DNA of 11,447 nt from Acidimicrobiaceae bacterium (lineage in GTDB: Bacteria > Actinomycetota > Acidimicrobiia > Acidimicrobiales > Aldehydirespiratoraceae): positions 1 to 11,447 of the forward strand of contig VXNG01000068.1 of NCBI GenBank assembly GCA_009840695.1, written 5' to 3'. Within the stretch, counting starts at the first letter, position 1. Each line of letters begins with the position of its first letter. The notes beneath the pieces are model-generated. The model saw only the letters and a list, made by a program, of their open reading frames with translations, had not been told where the DNA came from and searched no databases. Shown piece by piece: positions 8,301 through 11,447 of this stretch. A program made the position numbers and the translations under genes.

Positions 8301-8369
8301 GAGATCTACGCCCCCGAAGTGTTCGGCCGCTCCGGCACCGACACAGTCATCGTCCAAGACCGGCGGTGA
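2340..8369 (+). CDS. Alpha-2-macroglobulin family lipoprotein without thioester motif
   Basis: This 2009-residue bacterial alpha-2-macroglobulin is longer than E. coli YfhM (about 1650). It probably guards the cell surface against proteases. Residues 1-22 are a lipoprotein signal: MRR, a hydrophobic stretch, then LLASAC with lipid-carrying Cys22. A Pro/Ala/Asp-rich tether follows to about 60. Ig-like macroglobulin domains start near 166 (PLTVLRVQPEG, SITFNQPM); MG2 contains IYRPGETLHLKGWV near 711-724. A Trp/Tyr-rich strand lies at 874-890. The bait-region domain covers about 1085-1303 (VVDEAVLAV), then VRENLDALALFDP from 1304, the A2M domain, a helical toroid (thioester domain) about 1490-1770 with GGFGWW, and a C-terminal macroglobulin domain ending VVPPAKAEEIYAPEVFGRS. 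Where CxEQ is expected (YPYGCTEQTASR in relatives) this protein has Tyr1520-ASADAYASR, so no thioester can form. Cys400/405 and Cys1011/1022 may form disulphides. No penicillin-binding protein gene (pbpC) is adjacent. Family sure; role inferred from YfaS/MagD-like proteins. Confidence 0.95.
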   Translation: MPEHMRRCLIVGIVVALLASACSGDRDVDEGAGDRSGRAPRSAPGVDGDSDPSGNAPTLAPTLGPVASAQGLGGLERGTLLTVRLSEGDAIGGLSSPAVSRVEGRPLDAAEIRAVTDRLPSWDYADESDAVDFNRPPESLPPPRTGETIDRPFPAGPVLDAPDVDPGPLTVLRVQPEGDVGIAPFVSITFNQPMVPLATIGQLDELDVPATITPSLPGRWQWIGTRTLRFEHDPEVFDRLPMATSYVVEVPAGTTSQSGGELAEAVRFEFETPAPNMVWLVPQYDSLDLQPVFLVAFDQRVQPAAALEAITFFAGGYQRGIRLATAAEIEGDEYLSSLLGYALDDTWVAFRPVEPLEPDSPIRIEVGPHVPSAEGPNTSSNSSVVEARTYAPLRVEDTSCSYQGCRPGRALDVWFNNTLDAETLDAADVSITPALPGATVSVYGRSMTIAGPTTGGTVYEVVIPAALGDVFGQRLGEPQTVEFRINEAVPYLSFAGGRIATVDPLGVQQTIPVMVRQWEQLRVRLYAVEPSDYGSYLDFVSHWRRSRIRRVDDAPWPLAIDEIVDTGIDHDALTEVPIDLSSALNGEHGHVVMIVDGVGRPAETEAVYSTMAWVQDTDIGIDMITDYRDVVVWTTDLRSGDPLAGVTIQLEGRGATLTTDDDGLARASLNTGGHGWVVATLGADRALNPVNVAAWPRDDQTIWYTTDDRGIYRPGETLHLKGWVRNLDLSGDGDLELFPSGELVTYSVFGPFGNDLGSGEVRLDGHGGFDLTVDLPEGANLGWSSILFERQGSRDSDLHYHSFQVQEFRRPEFEVEARLESAGPHLVDEPAVAAVDATYFSGGPLPDAEVTWTVTTRQGSYSPPNWSDFTFGVWRPWWYFGDYYEPWPEPQRKTFSGRTNSSGSHYLRMDFEGDGDHLPTTVTAEARVLDVNRQQWASATDVLVHPASLYVGVRSTRTFVRAGDTLDIDAVVTDIDGNPVPGRSFEITAARIVHQYVDGQWTEVPVDPETCEAVAAQMPVDCEFATDIGGRYRISAHVVDDAGRTSRSELTRWVAGSRSGPPSRRIDLETANLIPDAETYAAGDTAEILVDSPFASGTGLLTVAHNQIIELRTFEIADHAAVLKVPITDDHVPELVVQVEIVSTTERTADDGTTLEGAPHRPAYASGQALLRVPPLLRTLDVTAEPASNVVKPGAATSIAVEVNDAGGAPVEGANVLLIVVDEAVLAVSDFQLTDPIDVFYRPWTAYLNTWRSRGTILLESPQELLRLIEEDFADAEMAVAEEAMAASADEGGGAGSAGLLVDVRENLDALALFDPDAATDAAGRITVEFDLPDNLTRYRVMAVAVHGAERFGTAESAITARLPLQVRPSAPRFLNYGDEFELPIVVQNQTDSPMVVDVVVQTSNLELDGSPGRRVTVPANDRVEVRFPARANSPGTARFRAAAVSGDHADAQIVALPVYTPATSEAFATYGVVDEGVVIQSLAAPRDVIPQFGGLEINTSSTALQALTDAVLYLSEYRYASADAYASRILAISALRDVLGAFEAEGLASPAEFDATVRRDITELSALQNSDGGFGWWSRNRPSSPYQSIQAMHALIVARNEGFAVPDRVMSSGYWYLETIEDRIPDYYSQRSKDMLLAYALHVRSLGGDRDTRAARALWQRRGTNLGVDALAWIWPVVDDDAVEASIERILNNRVVETAGAAAFVTDYGEDAYLLLHSSRRTDAIVLDALITMAPESDLIPKAVAGLLASRIRGRWNNVQENSFILLALNRYFAAFEATDPDFVARVWLGDLYAAQHEFSGRSTDRALTLVPMAELLAVGDSDLIVEKDGEGRLYYRLGLRYAPDDLNLDPLDRGFVVQRSYEAVDDPGDVWLDDDGVWHVLAGAQVRVNVTMVNDSRRTNMALVDPMPAGFESLNPALAVTGEIDARGSGAADSWWWWTWYEHQNLRDDRAEAFSSYLWAGTHEYSYVARATTPGTFVVPPAKAEEIYAPEVFGRSGTDTVIVQDRR

Positions 8370-8387
8370 GCCTCCCGCTCAGCGGTC
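8358..8387. terminator. Possible bidirectional terminator between convergent genes
   Basis: TGAGC (8367-8371) pairs with GCTCA (8377-8381) around a 5-nt loop, and outside it GACC (8358-8361) pairs with GGTC (8384-8387) across an internal loop. The hairpin includes the stop codon of the alpha-2-macroglobulin gene and ends 8 nt before the last codon of the convergent amidohydrolase gene. No T-run is present. It could stop transcription from both sides of the 26-nt gap. Confidence 0.4.
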
Positions 8388-8395
8388 GTTGGCGG

Positions 8396-9055
8396 TCAGT
8401 TCCCAGCAGTCAGGGTCGACAAGTAGTCGAGGACCTCCCGCTCGGAGACCACGTCGGCGTACTTTGCGTCCAGGTCGAACAGGTTTGACTCGTGGATCTG
8501 CGGGTCCCGGTCCCCGCAGGCGTCGCGCACGACGATGGGAACGAAGCCGTGCTGGCAGGCGTCGAGCGCGGTGGCCCGGACGCAGCCGCTGGTGGAAACG
8601 CCGGTGTGGATCAGCGTGTCGACTCCCATCGAGGTCAGCGTCGAGGCCAGGGACGTTCCGAAGAAGCTGGACGCGTACTGCTTGACCACGACGATTTCGC
8701 CGTCCACAGGCGCCAGTCCTTCGCCGTAGGCGCCCAGCGGGCTGCCCCGGACGAGGCACTCCAGCGCGCCGACCTTGCGGAAGAAGATCCCGCCGTCAGC
8801 GCCGCCGGGCTGGAACTCGATCCTGGAGTGCACGACCGGAATCCCGGCCTCTCGAGCGGCGGTCAGCACCCGCTGGCACGATGCTCGGGCGTCCTCCACC
8901 CCGGCGTAGAGGGGAGATTCGGGATCCAGGTAGGCCAGGCAGAAGTCGATCACCACCAGGGCCGGGCGAGTCCCGAACCCCAGCCGCCGGTTGAACCCTG
9001 CCTGCCGGTAGTCCTCGGCCAGCGCCTCGCCCGTCTTGGCTTCCCGCGACGTCAT
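8396..9055 (-). CDS. Isochorismatase-fold cysteine amidohydrolase, N-carbamoylsarcosine amidase-like
   Basis: A 219-residue cytoplasmic hydrolase of the isochorismatase/nicotinamidase superfamily, most like N-carbamoylsarcosine amidohydrolase and maleamate amidohydrolase in general pattern. The catalytic triad is visible: Asp37 in LVVIDFCLAY, Lys125 in VVVKQYASSFFGT, and Cys158 in GVSTSGCVRATALDA, with the usual cis-peptide segment just before the Cys. The entry GYRQAGF-like stretch (YRQAGFNRRLGFGTRPAL, 16-33) is common in the carbamoylsarcosine subgroup. The metal site of nicotinamidases is not apparent, which argues against nicotinamide as substrate. The ATG at 9055 overlaps the stop of the upstream CoA-transferase gene as ATGA, and the ribosome site is weak, so it is probably translated by coupling as the second gene of the operon. 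A cyclic amidohydrolase gene ends nearby at 11227, consistent with a ureide or carbamoyl substrate. The exact substrate is unknown; RutB-like or maleamate hydrolysis is an alternative. Confidence 0.88.
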   Translation of the reverse strand: MTSREAKTGEALAEDYRQAGFNRRLGFGTRPALVVIDFCLAYLDPESPLYAGVEDARASCQRVLTAAREAGIPVVHSRIEFQPGGADGGIFFRKVGALECLVRGSPLGAYGEGLAPVDGEIVVVKQYASSFFGTSLASTLTSMGVDTLIHTGVSTSGCVRATALDACQHGFVPIVVRDACGDRDPQIHESNLFDLDAKYADVVSEREVLDYLSTLTAGN

Positions 9056-10245
9056 GTCACGATCCCGTCGGCCCGCAGCCGCTCGATGGCGTCCGCATCG
9101 AGTCCCAAGATCCCGCCCAGCACCTCTTCATTGTGCTCGCCCAGCTCAGGTCCGGACCAGTTGATCGAACCGGGGGTGCCGGACAGGCGGGGCACGACGT
9201 TCTGCATGGGTACCGTCCCGAAGTCCGCACTGTCCACCCAGGCGATGGCTTCGCGAGCGGCGAAGTGCTCGTCGGCCAGCATCTCCGGGGCCCGGTACAT
9301 CTGGCTGTTGGGGACGCCGTGTGCGTTGAGGTGCTGGTGCAGCCAGTCGGAGTCGACGGTGGCGGTCCATGCCGCGATGATCTCGTCCAGCTCCTGCTGG
9401 TGTTCGCCCCGGACGACGTGGGTGGCATAGCGGGGATCGGTGCCCAGCTCGGGCCGGCCCATCGCCTCGGCCAGGCGCCGCCACACGGTGTCCTGGTTGC
9501 CCGATATGAGATGGATCTTCCCGTCGCGGGTCGGGTAGGCGTTGGCCGGCGCGATGTTGGGGATTATCGAGCCGGTGCGCTCGCGGATGAACCCGGCCAC
9601 GTGGTACTCGGTCAGCAGCGACTCCATGACCGCCAGCACCGACTCGTACAGCGCCGCGTCGACGACCTGGCCCCGGCCGGTGCGCTCGCGGGCATGCAGC
9701 GCGTTGAGCGTGCCGATGGTGGCGAACATGGCGGTGAGGGTGTCCCCGATGCTGATCCCGGTCCGGCTCGGCATGCTCGAAGGGTCGCCCGTCGTGTAGC
9801 GGATGCCTCCGATCGCCTCGCCGACGGCGCCGAAACCGGGCTGGGAGGCGTACGGGCCGGTCTGCCCGTAGCCCGAGACCCGGGTGACGATCAGCCGGGG
9901 ATTGGTGGCGCGGAGGTCTTCGGGCGCGAGGCCCCACCTCTCCAGTGTGCCCGGACGGAAGTTCTCCAGCAGGACGTCGGCGCCCTTGCACAGCCGGCGT
10001 ACCAGGTCCTGCCCGGCCGGCTCGCGCAGGTTGATGGTGACGGACTTCTTGCCCCGGCCCACCACGGGCCACCACAGCGACTTGCCGCCGGCCATCTCCT
10101 GGCCCCAGGCTCGCATCGGGTCGCCGGTCGGCGGCTCGACCTTGATCACCTCGGCGCCGTGGTCGGCCAGTTGCTGACCGCAGAACGGCCCGGCCAGCAG
10201 AGTGCCCACCTCGACCACCCGAATGTCACTCAGTGCTCCGGGCAT
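9052..10245 (-). CDS. CaiB/BaiF family (class III) CoA-transferase
   Basis: A 397-residue protein, the typical length for a class III CoA-transferase, which moves CoA between an acyl-CoA and a free acid without a ping-pong intermediate typical of class I. Family-like segments are RVVEVGTLLAGPFCGQQLADHGAEVIKVE from residue 9, GRGKKSVTINL at 63-73, LLENFRPGTLERWGL from 92, and VSGYGQTGPYASQPGF from 133. Asp168 in ISIGDTL is the likely catalytic aspartate, matching Asp169 of formyl-CoA transferase and CaiB. GRGQVVDAALYESV follows at 190-203. The start at 10245 is preferred over an upstream in-frame ATG at 10506 because the N-terminus then matches the family and a GGGGAGGGGG ribosome site lies just upstream; the longer version would overlap the divergent lyase gene. 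It leads the operon with the amidohydrolase and is divergent from the lyase. Donor and acceptor cannot be told from the sequence. Other class III members include alpha-methylacyl-CoA racemases, less likely here. Confidence 0.93.
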   Translation of the reverse strand: MPGALSDIRVVEVGTLLAGPFCGQQLADHGAEVIKVEPPTGDPMRAWGQEMAGGKSLWWPVVGRGKKSVTINLREPAGQDLVRRLCKGADVLLENFRPGTLERWGLAPEDLRATNPRLIVTRVSGYGQTGPYASQPGFGAVGEAIGGIRYTTGDPSSMPSRTGISIGDTLTAMFATIGTLNALHARERTGRGQVVDAALYESVLAVMESLLTEYHVAGFIRERTGSIIPNIAPANAYPTRDGKIHLISGNQDTVWRRLAEAMGRPELGTDPRYATHVVRGEHQQELDEIIAAWTATVDSDWLHQHLNAHGVPNSQMYRAPEMLADEHFAAREAIAWVDSADFGTVPMQNVVPRLSGTPGSINWSGPELGEHNEEVLGGILGLDADAIERLRADGIVT

Positions 10246-10248
10246 GAT

Positions 10249-10258
10249 CCCCCTCCCC
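10249..10258 (-). promoter_or_regulatory. Ribosome binding site of the CoA-transferase gene
   Basis: On the minus strand GGGGAGGGGG lies 3 nt before the ATG at 10245, with its GGAG core (10256-10253) 7 nt from the ATG. It sits inside the 31-nt divergent gap and supports the 10245 start over 10506. Confidence 0.65.
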
Positions 10259-10260
10259 GT

Positions 10261-10266
10261 TATCCT
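10261..10266 (+). promoter_or_regulatory. Possible -10 box for the lyase gene (short or no leader)
   Basis: TATCCT matches four of six positions of TATAAT. Its end is 10 nt before the ATG at 10277, so transcription would start only a few nt before, or at, the start codon. No -35 box and no Shine-Dalgarno site are visible for this gene, which fits a leaderless transcript of the kind common in actinobacteria. Weak evidence. Confidence 0.3.
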
Positions 10267-10276
10267 CGGGCCCATC

Positions 10277-11197
10277 ATGACCAGGCCCAACCAGCAGGCC
10301 GAGCGTGTCCAGATCGTGGATGTCGCCCCCCGCGACGGCCTCCAGGCCGATCCCGCCGACCTCAGCACCGCCCAGAAGGTCGAGCTCATCCAGCGGCTGG
10401 TCGCAGCCGGCCATACCCGGGTCGAGGCGGCCAGCTTCGTCAGCCCCAAGGCGGTGCCCAAGATGGCCGACGGCGAGGCGGTCATGGCCGGCGTGCCCCG
10501 CACCACCGGCGTCAGCTACAGCGCGCTGGTGCTCAACCAGCGGGGCGTGGAGCGGGCTATCGAAGCGGGCGCCGACGAGGTGTGCGGGGTGGTGGTGGCC
10601 ACCGAGGCCTTCTCGCAGGCCAACCAGCGAGCCACGGTGGCAGAGTCGATCCAGCGGTGGCGGGCCATCTCCGACACGGCCCGGGCGGCCGGTGTCCGCA
10701 CCTCGGTGACCGTGTCGGCGGTGTGCGGCTGCCCGTACGAGGGACGGGTTGATGCCGACCGGGTGCTGGAGATCGTGGCCGAGCTGGCCGAGACCCAGCC
10801 CGACGAGGTGGCTCTGGCCGACACCATCGGCGTCGGGGTTCCCAACCAGGTGGCCGCCCTGTTCGAGGGCGCGGCGGAGCGGGCCGGTGGCATCGCTCTG
10901 CGGGGCCACTTCCACAACACCCGCAACACCGCGCTGGCCAACATCGCGGCGGCCATCGACACGGGCGTGCGGGTGTTCGACTCCAGCCTCGGCGGGGTAG
11001 GCGGCTGCCCGTTCGCGCCGCGGGCCACCGGCAACGTCGCCACCGAGGAGGTGGTGTACATGGTGCACGAGATGGGCTTCGACACCGGGCTCGACCTCGA
11101 CGCCCTGATCGAGGCGAGCGCCTGGCTGGAGGACCAGCTCGGCCACGGCGTGCCCAGCCTGGTGGCCAAGGCCGGCGGCTTCCCCCAGCCTCGCTGA
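10277..11197 (+). CDS. Hydroxymethylglutaryl-CoA lyase-like (HMGL family) enzyme
   Basis: A 306-residue TIM-barrel lyase of the HMG-CoA lyase/isopropylmalate synthase superfamily. HMG-CoA lyase splits its substrate to acetyl-CoA and acetoacetate; relatives cleave citramalyl-CoA and similar compounds. Key residues are visible: Arg19-Asp20 in VAPRDGLQ (base/metal ligand), EAASFVSPKAVPKMAD near 50-65, His211 and His213 in GHFHNT (metal ligands), Cys244 in GGVGGCPFAP (the flexible catalytic loop), and Asn253 in ATGNVATEE. Length and order match HMG-CoA lyase (about 300). The ATG at 10277 is chosen because it agrees with the family N-terminus (VQIVDVAPRDGLQ starting at residue 11). In-frame ATGs at 10202 and 10244 would overlap the divergent CoA-transferase start. 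No Shine-Dalgarno is visible. It may act on an acyl-CoA made with the neighbouring CoA-transferase, as in leucine-type or other branched acid breakdown. Leucine-pathway partners (methylcrotonyl-CoA carboxylase) are not in the window. Exact substrate uncertain. Confidence 0.92.
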   Translation: MTRPNQQAERVQIVDVAPRDGLQADPADLSTAQKVELIQRLVAAGHTRVEAASFVSPKAVPKMADGEAVMAGVPRTTGVSYSALVLNQRGVERAIEAGADEVCGVVVATEAFSQANQRATVAESIQRWRAISDTARAAGVRTSVTVSAVCGCPYEGRVDADRVLEIVAELAETQPDEVALADTIGVGVPNQVAALFEGAAERAGGIALRGHFHNTRNTALANIAAAIDTGVRVFDSSLGGVGGCPFAPRATGNVATEEVVYMVHEMGFDTGLDLDALIEASAWLEDQLGHGVPSLVAKAGGFPQPR

Positions 11198-11217
11198 AGC
11201 CCGGCGGCCGAGCGCAC

Positions 11218-11238
11218 AGGCCCCGCTCATGTGGGCCT
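11218..11238. terminator. Possible bidirectional terminator between lyase and amidohydrolase genes
   Basis: AGGCCC (11218-11223) pairs perfectly with GGGCCT (11233-11238) around a 9-nt loop. It lies 20 nt after the stop of the lyase and contains the stop codon of the convergent amidohydrolase in its loop. No T-run follows, so support is moderate. Confidence 0.35.
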
Positions 11239-11447
11239 TCGCTGGTACTGGCCTCGGGCGCGTCCCACCACCTGCCCGCCTGAAAGGATGGGCTCGCCCC
11301 GCAGCCACACATGGCTCACCCTGCCGTCGAGTTCGTGGCCCTCGAAGGGCGTGTAACCCTGGCTCGACTCCGACTCGGCCGCCCGCACCACGTGGCTGGC
11401 CGACGGGTCGAGCAGCACGATGTCGGCGTCGTAGCCGACCCCGATGG
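11227..11447 (-). CDS. Cyclic amidohydrolase (hydantoinase/dihydropyrimidinase type), C-terminal end only
   Basis: Only the last 72 residues are in the window; the gene continues past 11447. The segment IGVGYDADIVLLDPSASHVV, then SSQGYTPFEGHELDGRVSHVWLRGEPI and a short Arg-rich tail, is the usual end of the amidohydrolase superfamily members dihydropyrimidinase, hydantoinase, allantoinase and dihydroorotase-like proteins, where it forms the small beta-sandwich domain. The metal-binding barrel residues are outside the window, so activity and substrate cannot be judged. It is convergent with the lyase gene, separated by 29 nt. Its product class, a ring-opened ureide, would suit the nearby N-carbamoylsarcosine amidase-like enzyme. 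Confidence 0.8.
   Translation of the reverse strand, partial: IGVGYDADIVLLDPSASHVVRAAESESSQGYTPFEGHELDGRVSHVWLRGEPILSGGQVVGRARGQYQRRPT

Noticed and set aside
10246..10506. An N-terminal extension of the CoA-transferase to the in-frame ATG at 10506.
   Set aside because: It would add 87 residues with no family character, overlapping the divergent lyase coding region, and the start at 10245 has its own ribosome site.
1..11447. Search by eye for CRISPR repeats, insertion sequence ends, tRNA genes, phage genes and riboswitches.
   Set aside because: Nothing convincing was seen. Intergenic gaps are all short, the longest being 150 nt at 2190-2339.

Overview
The window is very GC-rich and dense with protein genes. 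Codon bias, Shine-Dalgarno sites, a lipoprotein and the gene families suggest an actinobacterium, perhaps from the Acidimicrobiia lineage; that placement is an inference from general feel, not from a marker gene. No rRNA, tRNA, CRISPR array, insertion sequence or phage gene was seen.

Layout. (1) Positions 1-937, minus strand: a DUF2855 family protein related to medium-chain dehydrogenases, cut by the window edge. (2) Positions 1032-2189, plus strand, divergent from it: a GrdB/PrdB-like reductase gene (Pfam GRDB) interrupted by one in-frame TGA at 1488-1490. The TGA lies in a UxxC context at the place where this family carries selenocysteine, and a 17-nt hairpin begins 11 nt after it. I read it as a genuine selenoprotein that an ordinary gene caller would split in two. 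(3) Positions 2340-8369, plus strand: a 2009-residue lipoprotein of the bacterial alpha-2-macroglobulin family. The thioester motif is replaced by SADA and the putative bait segment carries no basic residue. A hairpin and an ECF-sigma-like promoter precede it. (4) Positions 8396-10245, minus strand: a two-gene operon of a class III (CaiB/BaiF) CoA-transferase and an isochorismatase-fold amidohydrolase resembling N-carbamoylsarcosine amidase, joined by an ATGA overlap. (5) Positions 10277-11197, plus strand, divergent from the operon by 31 nt: an HMG-CoA lyase-like enzyme. (6) Positions 11227-11447, minus strand: the C-terminal end of a cyclic amidohydrolase (hydantoinase/dihydropyrimidinase/dihydroorotase type).

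How the genes may work together. Regions 4-6 look like a catabolic island. A cyclic amidohydrolase would open a cyclic ureide or amide, the isochorismatase-fold enzyme would hydrolyse the resulting N-carbamoyl or amide compound, the CoA-transferase would activate an organic acid, and the lyase would cleave an acyl-CoA. The substrate cannot be read from the sequence. The alpha-2-macroglobulin gene is a stand-alone unit on the cell surface, between possible terminators. The selenoprotein implies that the organism has the Sec machinery (SelA, SelB, SelC, SelD) elsewhere in its genome. TGA also serves as the normal stop of at least five genes here, so the code itself is not altered.
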